Shown: positions 8,183-15,421 of the stretch, one piece after another
How the letters are laid out: the number at the start of each line of letters is the position of its first letter
How positions within the stretch are numbered: position 1 is the stretch's first letter
Assembly: GCA_011800805.1 (NCBI GenBank)
Contig: MPNW01001777.1
Coordinates: 1-15,421 of the forward strand
Length of the DNA stretch: 15,421 nucleotides
Origin: Hirudo medicinalis
Lineage: Eukaryota > Annelida > Clitellata > Hirudinida > Hirudinidae
Reading direction: 5' to 3'
Translations under genes and position numbers: made by a program
Notes under the pieces: generated by a model
Database searches by the model: none
What the model was told of the DNA's origin: nothing
The model's input: only the letters and a program-made list of their open reading frames with translations

Positions 8183-9958
8183 GTTAATTACGTATTGTAT
8201 ATTATGAAGCAGACATTAACGACAAATGACTAGAAATACTCTCTGAAAATACAACCTGCACACTATCCACAGCCTAAGATAACCGCTCAAATGATAGCTT
8301 TGTCCACGCTGCACATCCGAGTCCCTGACCAAAAGAGCCACTATGCTTTTGGTTAGGGCCAGAACCCCAAAACACTGACATCTGCCAAAGAGACCTCTCC
8401 CAGCCCCCCCCGGATCGCTATCTCCGAGTGCCACCCAGGTTGCCATGGCAACGACCATCATGAGAATCCATCACAACAACCACACAAACGATGGCATCAC
8501 CTGGATGGGGAGTACAGCAGCTGTTCCAGGAGAGATGATGATGAGGAGGCTGCTGAGGTGAGAGGAAGATGGAAGACTGAAAGCGGTGAGATTGCTCCGA
8601 GAAGAATGGAGAGTAAGTTAGAGGAAGAGATGTCTGATGTGGGGAGAGAGGAGGGGGGGAGAGAGGGGAGAGAGAGAGTTTGCCTTGAGGAGATAAGATG
8701 CTGCTGTGAGAGACTGAATGTACGATTGGAAAAATAAACAAAACTTCCTCGGAGAAAGTTTGTTTTGATGATGATGATGATGATAACGATGATGATGATG
8801 ATGATGACGACGATGAAGAGGAGCGGGGGGAAGCTACCCCAACCAGCCTCTAGGCCAGTCAGTCGAATAGTTTTAACTCGATCTGTCACATCAGAATGCT
8901 TTTTACGCTGCAATATTGCGTTTTAAATGTGCCAGAGATTGCGCAATGGATCAAGGCAAACAGCGAATCTGGTAACTCAACGAACGCCGGTCGGGCTGCC
9001 TGCGTAAATGTTATGAGTGAAGAAGAAAGTGAGCACGCCATGTGCCAGTCGTTTGCCAGTCTCGAGTTTCAAGCCGAGAAGAGGATGCAGAAGAAGAAGA
9101 AGACGAAGAAGAAGACGATGATGACGACGATGATGATGATGATGATGTTGGTGGTGGTGGTGATAACGATGACGACGATGATGAGGAGGAGGAGGAAGAA
9201 GACGATGACGATGATGATGAGATGAGTGGGTGACCGGGTGGGTGGGTGAGTGAGTGAGTGAGTGAGATGAAGATGATCACGAAGATGAAATGGAGCTTTA
9301 ACACCACGTGCTGATGTTTGGCCTCGGTAGTTATCAACTAGCCAGGAGCTGTTTTTATGGAAGCCATTAAGATGTTCCACTAAAAAGGTCCAGCCGCAAA
9401 ACCTACATCAGCCAGCCGCTCGAACTACGCCGGCGCCTGTCGCTAGCGCAGTCGGAAGCCGTGGCGAATCGGCGAACCACTCGAGCTTTAAATCATCCGT
9501 TCAATCATGCCACTAATGATTCAATCAATCAGTCAACCAACCTCGGATATCTTGCGCCTCTCCATTTGGGACCAAACCATGAAGGCATTCATTGGTCTTT
9601 TGATGTGGTTGGCCGACTTCTTGCAATTGGTCGCGTCGGTGTAGGGGGTAGAGGAGCTGGGGTCTACCCTCTGGGAGGGGAAGATTTCATCGGGACTGCC
9701 GGCCGAACGCTCGTCCATGCTGGGGGCTCTCACCACGGAGAAGATCCTGCCGTTGTTGTTGTTACTGCCGTGAAGATTGTTGACCAGGATTTGACTGAAG
9801 TTGCTATTGACGATGTTGTTGTTCTGGCTTTTCTTCTTAAGCACTTCAAGGATGATGTTCTGATTGATATCTTTGACCATCTGGTCGTCCAGTAGCAGGA
9901 GAGCGTCGGAACCCATTTGCCGATGGTTCTGGGAATGTACTTGATTAACTTGGAACAT
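6150..9958 (-). CDS. SoxC-type HMG-box transcription factor (two coding exons, 480 residues)
   Basis: Role: Sox proteins bind the DNA minor groove at ATTGT-like sites through one HMG box, bend the DNA and regulate transcription in the nucleus; SoxC members act mainly in neural and other progenitor cells (family knowledge). Seen: exon 9542-9958 (139 codons) joins exon 6150-7175 (341 codons plus stop) in phase 0. The HMG box covers about residues 117-193: [17 protein letters not shown], then [13 protein letters not shown], and finally [27 protein letters not shown] and the preceding CK..HIKRP are typical of SoxC rather than SoxB, D, E or F. Residues after 194 form a long low-complexity tail with His/Gln and Asn runs. 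The last 23 residues contain EMFNIDWL, matching the SoxC C-terminal activation motif (EM..DWL..). Length is usual for SoxC (Sox4 is about 470). Its own promoter lies at 11.6-11.7 kb. Odd: the box is split by an intron. Family is sure; subgroup about 85%. Confidence 0.93.
7313..7338. repeat. AAT trinucleotide array
   Basis: A short run of AAT units sits about 160 bases into the 3' end of Sox intron 2, near the acceptor. Confidence 0.85.
7464..7507. repeat. ATC/ATT trinucleotide array
   Basis: CATCATCATCATTATCATCATC followed by an interruption and more CAT units. All units keep period 3 across the tract. Confidence 0.85.
7577..7602. repeat. perfect 8-bp inverted repeat
   Basis: TCTAGGCC, a 10-base loop, then GGCCTAGA. 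It could form a small hairpin in the intron RNA. No function is suggested by its surroundings. Confidence 0.6.
7622..7733. repeat. GAT/GAC/GAA trinucleotide array
   Basis: About 37 triplets, almost all GAT or GAC with a few GAA, arranged in blocks such as GAT-GAT-GAT-GAC-GAC-GAC-GAC that repeat at about 24 bases. In one plus-strand frame this reads as a run of Asp with some Glu. It lies inside the Sox intron on the strand opposite to transcription, so I treat it as a repeat and not as an acidic protein. Confidence 0.9.
7968..8182. repeat. long ATT trinucleotide array with an unresolved base
   Basis: Over 200 bases, mainly ATT units with GTT, ACTG and ATC interruptions. ATTACTGTTATT occurs twice, 45 bases apart, which suggests internal duplication. 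An N stands at 8106, where the repeat phase also breaks. Confidence 0.95.
8641..8678. repeat. purine-rich GA tract
   Basis: A run of only G and A (GGGGAGAGAGGAGG and onward, ending in GAGAGAG) on the plus strand, hence a CT tract in the Sox pre-mRNA. It lies mid-intron and could pose as a polypyrimidine tract, though no exon is seen after it. Confidence 0.8.
8766..8820. repeat. GAT/GAC trinucleotide array
   Basis: About 18 triplets of GAT with GAC and AAC variants, ending in GAAGAGGAG. Confidence 0.9.
9081..9223. repeat. compound GAA/GAC/GAT/GGT/GAG trinucleotide array
   Basis: About 47 triplets that pass from GAA/GAC to GAT, then GGT, then GAC/GAT, GAG, and back to GAC/GAT. Period 3 is kept throughout. 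In one plus-strand frame it spells a Glu/Asp-rich stretch with a short Gly run. It lies about 320 bases downstream of the Sox exon 2 donor. I see no coding exon around it. Confidence 0.9.
9225..9266. repeat. GGGT/GAGT tetranucleotide array
   Basis: TGGG units shift into five GTGA units directly after the compound triplet array. The same tetranucleotide family forms the longer array at 13.6-13.8 kb. Confidence 0.85.
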
Positions 9959-9960
9959 AG
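9542..9960 (-). CDS. Sox exon 2: start codon, N-terminal region and first part of the HMG box
   Basis: The acceptor TCTACTTCTACTTCCTGTAG ends at 9961, and the exon opens CT-ATG, so the start codon lies two bases inside the exon. Residues 1-116 are polar, with several Asn runs (near NNNIVNSN and SNNNNG), a short hydrophobic patch (LLLLDDQM) and a helical-looking segment ([10 protein letters not shown]). They contain no recognised domain. The HMG box begins at HIKRPMNAF (residue 118) and the exon stops at ERRKISE. The donor is GAG|GTTGGT, which is weaker than GTAAGT. Reading through it adds only two residues before a stop, which supports splicing here. Confidence 0.9.
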
Positions 9961-10918
9961 CTACAGGAAGTAGAAGTAGAGATCTTCGGAAATTCCTCTT
10001 CTATAAATAAGTTTCTGTTTTTGTAAACTTTCGCTTTCAGACTTTCGGAGAGGGGAAGCTTGACCGACGGACTTCTCAAATGATTAGCTGGAATGCAAAC
10101 ATTCAATGTTAGCCTCGTCACATTCGTCAGTGCGATTGTTACTGACATGTTACGCCAATGCATTACCAATGTTACTGAGCGTTGCAGTTATTAATACAAA
10201 GTTGTTATTGAAATTATTCAATTTAATTCCTACAAGCTTGGTTTAGCATAAATTATTGTCTGTGTTTGTTTACTTGTCGGAATCGCTCAGCCGACTTTCT
10301 CAGATCAAAAGATCACAGAAGCTGTGATAACTTTTCATTCACGCCAGTAAACACTGCCCTAGAGGAACACCTAGAAGATGGCCTACCTATCCTCTGAGAT
10401 GCAGAATTAAGGCCGTCGAGGATGATAAATGCGTGATGTTATTACACAAATAAATGATAAATGAATTCAAATCGATCTGTAGAAGCACGGCGAATTGTAA
10501 AAATATAGCTTAAAATGCTAGGCTAGATTATGCGAATAGCACCACAATTGATGGGCGGTCCGCGGTTGACACCTGTCCGAGTTGATAACTGGCTAGTTGC
10601 TATCAAATATCACAGCATCGGTGCATTTCTAGGCTCAGAATTACAATTTTTACTCACAGTTACGGACGCTCATCTTGGTAATTGTGCATTTAATCAACCA
10701 ATACCGATAGATTTACCAGCCGGTCGTGACATTAGCTGAAAACTTAGCAGTATTCAGCTCAAAAGACAGTAAAAACAGATGCTTTGATTTCAAAGTCGTA
10801 TCTTCCTGGCGTACAAGGGCATTAATATCCTACAGTAATCATCCTTAAGCCATGCCAGGCTGCCTTGAGCATCTGGCATAGATAAAACTACTCTTTACTG
10901 GCACCAACATCTTAGTCC

Positions 10919-10936
10919 TTCATCATCATCATCATC
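10919..10936. repeat. short CAT/ATC run
   Basis: Six CAT-type triplets in Sox intron 1. Confidence 0.8.
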
Positions 10937-11208
10937 GCTAAGTTTCTAGGCCATGACAGAGGGTACAAATGTAATGTTAATAATGGTTCTAATGCCACAG
11001 CAATGGCTTTGGTCAGAGTGCTAATGAATTTATGAAGCGCTTACTGTGCCATATAATGCATATCGCCGATCCTAACACTTAGCTTACAATGTTAGCAGGT
11101 CGTGCACCTCCATTGTTATTACCTACAGCACCCCTGGGTATTGACGAAATGTCATCTCTGATGCATTCACAAACCGGCCCATTCATCCGTGAATTGATGC
11201 ATGCCGGC

Positions 11209-11297
11209 AATCATCATCACCATCGTCGTCGTCGTCGTCATCGTCGTCATCGTCGTCGTCGTCGTCGTCGTCATAATAATCATCACCATAATGATGA
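11209..11297. repeat. ATC/CGT trinucleotide array
   Basis: About 29 triplets: ATC and ACC flank a core of CGT with some CAT, then AAT/ATC. The CGT core is rich in CpG, and the flanks look like CGT units changed by transitions to CAT. It lies about 270 bases inside intron 1. Confidence 0.9.
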
Positions 11298-11515
11298 CGG
11301 AAGATAAGCTCACCTTGAGAGCGTACAGGTTAGCATTGTATCCACTATTGCAAACAAAAAACAACAACACAACCTCTCGGATTTATCAACAATTCTGGCG
11401 ACCAATAGAATGACGTTATTTTGTCGGATTTTCCGCTCGTGCTATTTTCGAATGTTTTTGTTTACGTTTACGTCCTCCTCTTCTCCACACACATAAACAC
11501 ACACAGGCACACACA

Positions 11516-11527
11516 CACGTGCACGTG
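11516..11527. promoter_or_regulatory. tandem CACGTG E-boxes
   Basis: CACGTGCACGTG is two adjacent canonical E-boxes and a perfect 12-base palindrome, located about 35 bases inside intron 1 downstream of the predicted exon 1. CACGTG is bound by basic helix-loop-helix-zipper factors such as Myc/Max and USF. It emerges from a CA-repeat (ACACACAC), so chance origin from that repeat is possible. Confidence 0.45.
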
Positions 11528-11566
11528 AAACTAAACACACGGACAGTATAAACACGGAACACTTAC

Positions 11567-11606
11567 GCTTCCGGACCGATAGGAAAGCCGTACGCTAGAC
11601 AACCAC
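11567..11606 (-). other. putative non-coding exon 1 of the Sox gene
   Basis: About 40 bases lie between the predicted start site, roughly 30 bases past the TATA box, and a strong donor AAGC|GTAAGTG. It has no ATG, so it would be purely untranslated leader, joining the coding exon just before its start codon. The exact 5' end is inferred from TATA spacing only. Confidence 0.55.
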
Positions 11607-11628
11607 CGTTTCTCGCCTGCGTTTGCCG

Positions 11629-11705
11629 CTTTTATACCTCACGGTAGAGGCACCTGCTCGGCCCTATTGGTTGAAATCGAAAGCCGCTTAACGGGGTCAA
11701 CCAAT
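11629..11705 (-). promoter_or_regulatory. Sox gene core promoter: TATA box, E-box and two CCAAT boxes
   Basis: On the minus strand TATAAAAG lies at 11629-11636 in a GC-rich setting. CAGGTG, an E-box, is at 11651-11656. CCAAT is at 11666-11670 on the minus strand and at 11701-11705 on the plus strand. The CCAAT boxes sit about 60 and 95 bases before the predicted start, the usual place for NF-Y sites. The order, spacing and following donor make this a convincing promoter facing the Sox exons. No transcript data are available to confirm which gene it serves. Confidence 0.7.
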
Positions 11706-12086
11706 GACGAAAGGGCGTGCATAAATTATCCACAGGGCCAGTTTCTAGGGGGGTGCCATAACACGGTTAAGGGGATTTACAATTTAAATATTTTTCTTGC
11801 CCCAAACAAATCCAAACGTCTTGTCTTCGCTAGAGATAACTTTGACAAGCTTTCGATCGCTTTTTGGAGGACTTACGTGCACCTGTTCGAAGATGGAGTA
11901 TGAATTTTGATTCATTAAGGTCGTCATATAAAAAGATACCTGGCTGATGATGACAATAAATAATAATTATAATAAATAATAATAATAATATTTCGCTAAA
12001 ATTATTGGCTCCCGTAAAAAAGTTGAGTAATCATCTCAGAAACAGGTATGATCGATTACATAAAGCGCTACATAAATACGTAATCG

Positions 12087-12094
12087 TGACGTCA
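12087..12094. promoter_or_regulatory. CRE-like palindrome TGACGTCA
   Basis: A full cAMP-response-element consensus, within the longer palindrome GTGACGTCAC, about 480 bases upstream of the Sox promoter. CREB/ATF family factors bind this site. Function here is inference from sequence only. Confidence 0.4.
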
Positions 12095-12619
12095 CTAAAC
12101 TAATTATAATGAGCTATGCGCATAACACGGAGCTGATTGAAATCAATCATTGCGCAACTCTGCGGCCGAGGTATCAATCCAACCTTTGGCGACATGGAGC
12201 CAAGTAATCCTTACTTGGTCTTTAGCCTGGCTGCATGTTTACCTAGAACCAGAAGTGATAGTGACTTGTGTAGCTGACATGGAGGAGGTCATTTCAGCTT
12301 CTTACAGGGGTCAGGGGTGAGAGGGGAGTGGAGCAAAACCTACCTACCTCGTCCAACATTTCATGATAAAGTGCGCCTTGCCACTTGGCAAATGGCGTCC
12401 CTGGCGGGCTGCATGGGCGACTCGTGGTAGTTGCGGTCACTTATGGTAGCAATGCTTCGTGTGTCAAATAGGATGAGTTTTTATGAAGTATTTTCAGTTG
12501 GTCTGAAGGAGTTGAGTTCAATTCCTGGTTAGTTGACAGAAAGGTGTAGAGATTTGACATGTTGTTGTCGTAGTTGTCTTGGAGAAGAGCGTGTTGCGAT
12601 TGTCGACAATAATTTTGTT

Positions 12620-12651
12620 TATGTTTATGTTTTGTATATGTTTATGTTTTG
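12620..12651. repeat. 15-base direct repeat
   Basis: ATGTTTATGTTTTGT occurs twice with two bases between copies. GTTTATGTTT-like wording resembles forkhead sites (TGTTTAY), but low complexity explains it as well. Confidence 0.7.
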
Positions 12652-13611
12652 TTGGACTGTAGCTCTCGGAGACAGTTTTACGTAATACGCTTTGTCGAGG
12701 TGTCCCGTGTCATAATTCTATGGAACTTTAAAACTCAAACCAAATCATCTCAAATAAATAATTAACAACTGGTAAATATTAGTCTGTCAGAGCAACGCAA
12801 AAAGGCACAATCGAAGCAACAGCAAAGCCATAATTTCTAAATAATATTAGCCTAATCAAATCCGGCCCCACTCCCTCCCGAGCTAAGGAAGCACTTTTCT
12901 TTCTCAAGCAGAAGCAGACGTGTGAGAATATAGCTCTTGTTGGCGATTTAAAAATAAAAAACTCATCTTCCTTGTCACTGTGTGAGGCTCTTCCAGTGTC
13001 TTTGTCTGTCTGCTTGGCTGTCTTTTTTGCTGTCAATCCGTCCGGAACCCATCCGGCGGGCCGTCAGTCGACCGTTCCTGTTATGTTATCGTGTTTTGCT
13101 CTCGTTATCGCAATGATAAAGTCATTTTTGTTGAGCATGTCTATCTCTCTGTCGGTCTCTCTGGTTGTCTAACAGTCCTCTTGTTTATGCTTGGCTAACT
13201 GTTTGCTTTTCCTTTTGTCACAAGGCATCAGGGGACGGAGAAAGTGGGAAATAGAAATACGGAAGCAGATGGAAGGACGCACAAAGATAGGCAAGCATAC
13301 TTAAAGATACTTAGAGGAATACACAGAGCAAGAGAGTAAGACAGAGTGACGAGCAGAGATAGACAGAGCGATAAAGAAAGAGAGAAGGTCAAAGAATGGG
13401 GAGGGGTAAAGGGCCGGGATTGAAAGGGGTGTCATGCACTCCGCCAGCACCGAGCGAACGTGCGAACGAACAGTAGCGAGCCATCTGTCGAATAATTCTT
13501 CACTCCGAGTCATGAGCACGCTCCCGGTCGGAGTGAAATTAAATAACGGATTGCTTTCCTATCGAGGCCGGCTCATCTCACTGGAGCCTGCCAACGAAGA
13601 GGTGACAAGTG

Positions 13612-13835
13612 GGATTGAGCAAGTGAGTGAATGAGTGAATGAATGAGTGGATGAGTGAATGAGTGAGTGAGTGAGTGGATGAGTAGAGGAATTAATTGAT
13701 AAGTGGGTGGATGAGTGAGTAGGTGATTGATGAAAATTAGTGAAGGAGCGAGTGAATGAGTGATTAGATGAGTGAAGATGTGAGCAAGTGGGTGAGCGAA
13801 TGAGCATGGGAGTGAGTGAGCAGACGAGTGAAGGA
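13612..13835. repeat. degenerate GAGT/GAAT/GGAT tetranucleotide array
   Basis: More than 200 bases dominated by GTGA and ATGA units (GAGTGAGTGAATGAGTGAAT and onward), decaying toward the right. Both strands stay open for long distances because period 4 avoids stops, which creates false open frames. Confidence 0.9.
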
Positions 13836-13944
13836 GTGCCGCCCAAGTGAATGACATTAATCAAGCTGAAGTGTGCGTCAACTATAATTCCAGGCATTAG
13901 GACATCAGAAGAGCTTTCTAATAATGCACTCCTCATCAATTCAA

Positions 13945-13958
13945 CACTCCTAGGAGTG
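13945..13958. repeat. 14-base perfect palindrome
   Basis: CACTCCTAGGAGTG reads the same on both strands. It sits in a stretch rich in CACTCC (13989-13994, 13997-14002 and 14015-14020). Confidence 0.7.
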
Positions 13959-14039
13959 ACGCCAGCGCCCATTACCATCGGCGCACTTCACTCCTGCACT
14001 CCTGCACTCGCGTTCACTCCATTGTGAACGTTCTTCCAT

Positions 14040-14047
14040 TGACGTCA
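14040..14047. promoter_or_regulatory. second CRE-like site TGACGTCA
   Basis: A full TGACGTCA palindrome in the far upstream region, about 2.4 kb from the Sox promoter. Only the motif supports it. Confidence 0.3.
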
Positions 14048-14219
14048 CTCGTGAAAACAAAGAAATCAAAGAACTTATTAATGCCTCCATTGATTCTATG
14101 GGCGTTTATACAGAAAACGGGGAGTTGTTTATTTGACACTCAACACGCTCCTACCAAGGGCTCCATATTTCACCCCCTGGGTAACTGGTGACAGGGAGTC
14201 ACACGAGGTGACACACAGC

Positions 14220-14269
14220 GATACCCACAGATACCCAGCAATACCCACGGAGACAGGGCAATACACAAT
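14220..14269. repeat. 10-base tandem repeat (GATACCCACA)
   Basis: Three good units (GATACCCACA, GATACCCAGC, AATACCCACG) followed by two degraded ones. Confidence 0.7.
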
Positions 14270-14380
14270 GACACGCGAACGCAATCGGGTATACTTGACT
14301 TGGTGTCATCTTTCCAAGTATTCAGTAATACCTGGTATGACACATTGGAGAGATGATGACGTGATTGAGAAATAAAATGT

Positions 14381-14408
14381 CATTATTATTATTATCGTTG
14401 TTGTTATA

Positions 14409-14479
<71 letters not shown>
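14381..14479. repeat. ATT trinucleotide array
   Basis: About 33 triplets, nearly pure ATT over the last 70 bases, with CGT, TGT and AGT variants at the left end. Confidence 0.95.
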
Positions 14480-14480
<1 letters not shown>

Positions 14481-14673
14481 CGAATTAAACACTTTGTTTT
14501 ATTGTACAAATATTTGATGACATTAATAGCAATAATAATAATGCCAGTATTAATAGTAGTACAATTATAATTTGATAAAATTTTACGAACATCAAAATGT
14601 CCTATTGACGCAACAAATGTCAACAAAGCCAACATATTCACATCAAATACTCCAAGAATGTAACATCAAAAGC

Positions 14674-14738
14674 TCAACAACAACAACAACGACGACGACG
14701 ACGACAGCAGCAGCAGCAGCAGCAACGACAACAACAGA
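14674..14738. repeat. AAC/ACG/AGC compound trinucleotide array
   Basis: Blocks of CAA, CGA, CAG and then CAA/CGA keep one phase throughout. The blocks differ by single transitions. Confidence 0.9.
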
Positions 14739-15228
14739 AGACAAAATACAACACCACGAAATAATACATCGCAATAAGCCAACAATATTCCAGAATCATA
14801 GCGTTCGTTTGAACACTTGGTCGCATTGCACAACGGCTTGTAATGTTGATCACTCAAGCCGAGAAGCCCCAAGAACAAACAAAAATAAAGAGGCGGATTT
14901 GGGTTCGCTTTGTGGGTAGGATCGACCCAAGAAAGTTGAAAGACATCTGCTAAAAGCCATTCTGTTTGCCAAAGAATCCTTAATAATCCAAAGCCAAACT
15001 TATGGATTACGCAAGAAGCTTTTGATACCCGAGTGGCGCATGGCATTTACCGATACCGGGGTATCCTTACACCCGAGCTAAATCCAGTAATCCCCCGACT
15101 GGCCGATCTGTTTAGGGTTCGGCTTAAGGGTCTTGAGAATTTCAGAGTTCTATGATTTTAGGGCTGGGGTTTTGATAGAGCTTTGCTTTGGTCGTAACTG
15201 TAATGTAGCTTTGGTAAGCTTAAAATAT

Positions 15229-15329
15229 TAATACTACTACTATTACTACTACTACTACTACTATTAATAATAATAATAATAATAATAATAATGATGATGA
15301 TGATGATGATGAAGATGATGATGAAAATG

Positions 15330-15390
<61 letters not shown>

Positions 15391-15400
15391 TAATAATAAC
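15229..15400. repeat. compound TAC/TAA/TGA trinucleotide array
   Basis: ACT units, then AAT, then ATG/GAT, then a long AAT run reaching almost to the window edge. Period 3 is kept through every change of unit. Confidence 0.95.
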
Positions 15401-15421
15401 AATATTAATGATATTAACACT

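Larger units (their letters stand above)
7176..9541 (-). other. Sox intron 2 (splits the HMG box)
   Basis: This 2366-base intron has donor GTTGGT and acceptor CTCTAG and is phase 0. It holds at least seven simple-repeat blocks: AAT, CAT, GAT/GAC, ATT, a purine tract, GAT, and GAA/GAT with GAGT. Between them lie unique stretches (about 7740-7960, 8190-8640 and 8830-9080) in which I see no gene or RNA. Confidence 0.85.
9961..11566 (-). other. Sox intron 1 (5' untranslated intron), predicted
   Basis: This 1606-base interval runs from donor GTAAGT (11561-11566) to the acceptor TTCCTGTAG next to the coding exon. No gene is recognised in it. The open frame at 10530-10739 has no known domain. It contains a CAT run (10919-10936), an ATC/CGT array (11209-11297) and two copies of TTTCTAGGC. 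Confidence 0.65.
11710..15421. other. upstream intergenic region; no gene recognised
   Basis: I see no coding exon with a known domain. Contents: CRE-like sites at 12087-12094 and 14040-14047, a 15-base direct repeat at 12620-12651, a pyrimidine-rich stretch around 12960-13215, a purine-rich stretch around 13235-13420, then tetranucleotide, 10-base and trinucleotide arrays listed separately. Open frames in the repeats (for example the Ser/Thr/His-rich minus-strand ones at 13559-13978) are translations of tandem repeats. Confidence 0.6.

Noticed and set aside
7909..8187. Ile/Val/Leu-rich open frame resembling a membrane protein
   Set aside because: It is the translation of the ATT array and includes an N. 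Period-3 repeats without stops give such frames in several phases.
9042..9233. Glu/Asp-rich plus-strand open frame
   Set aside because: It is the in-frame reading of GAA/GAC/GAT repeats inside the Sox intron, with no domain outside the repeat.
9461..9895. 144-codon plus-strand frame opposite Sox exon 2
   Set aside because: It is antisense to the exon with the HMG box start, and no independent evidence supports it.
10530..10739. 69-codon open frame in Sox intron 1
   Set aside because: No recognisable domain, no splice or promoter context, and a length expected by chance.
11667..11903. 78-codon plus-strand frame over the promoter
   Set aside because: It overlaps the CCAAT/TATA promoter of the minus-strand gene and has no recognisable domain.
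12960..13400. Pyrimidine-rich stretch followed by a purine-rich stretch, considered as a long inverted repeat
   Set aside because: The two sides are complementary in composition only. No long base-by-base match was found by eye.
13559..13978. Minus-strand Ser/Thr/His-rich open frames with THSL-like repeats
   Set aside because: They come from the GAGT/GAAT tetranucleotide array, and two overlapping frames give the same kind of peptide.
15030..15120. tRNA-like wording with an inverted repeat (GATACC..GGTATC)
   Set aside because: No acceptor stem, anticodon arm or T-loop could be assembled.

Overview
This looks like nuclear DNA from an animal, probably an invertebrate. Two genes lie on the minus strand, and both are split by GT-AG introns. 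Long non-coding stretches and many trinucleotide arrays (ATT, ATG/ATC, GAC, GAA) fill the rest. One gene is an HMG-box transcription factor of the Sox family, which is restricted to animals and their closest relatives. No bacterial operons, tRNA, rRNA, CRISPR arrays or intact transposons were seen. I cannot name the phylum from the sequence.

Layout, read in the direction of transcription (right to left): 11.7-15.4 kb is upstream intergenic DNA with pyrimidine- and purine-rich tracts, a long degenerate GAGT/GAAT array, and ATT and AAC/ACG/AGC arrays. At 11.60-11.71 kb is a compact promoter facing left, with TATAAAAG, two CCAAT boxes and a CAGGTG E-box. It is followed by a short putative non-coding exon ending in a GTAAGT donor. 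Intron 1 (9961-11566) leads to a coding exon (9542-9960) with the start codon and the first part of the HMG box. Intron 2 (7176-9541) is packed with trinucleotide arrays. The last coding exon (6150-7175) completes the HMG box and carries a long glutamine/asparagine-rich tail and a SoxC-like C-terminal motif. A polyadenylation signal lies at 5985-5990. The joined reading frame is 480 codons and best matches SoxC (the Sox4/11/12 and Drosophila Sox14 group).

From 1.5 to about 5.96 kb I recognise no gene. At 1503-1510 a second TATAAAAG on the minus strand heads the 5' end of a protein kinase gene. Three consecutive phase-0 exons (1036-1158, 489-575, 71-121) encode the first 87 residues, with the glycine loop, VAIK lysine and alphaC glutamate. 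The rest lies beyond the left edge. The wording is closest to the ULK/Atg1 autophagy kinases, but the family call is tentative.

The two genes are tandem on one strand, each with its own TATA promoter. Nothing in the sequence shows that they act together. The most notable points are the intron that splits the SoxC HMG box, the clear promoter architecture, and the concentration of related period-3 arrays in the Sox introns.
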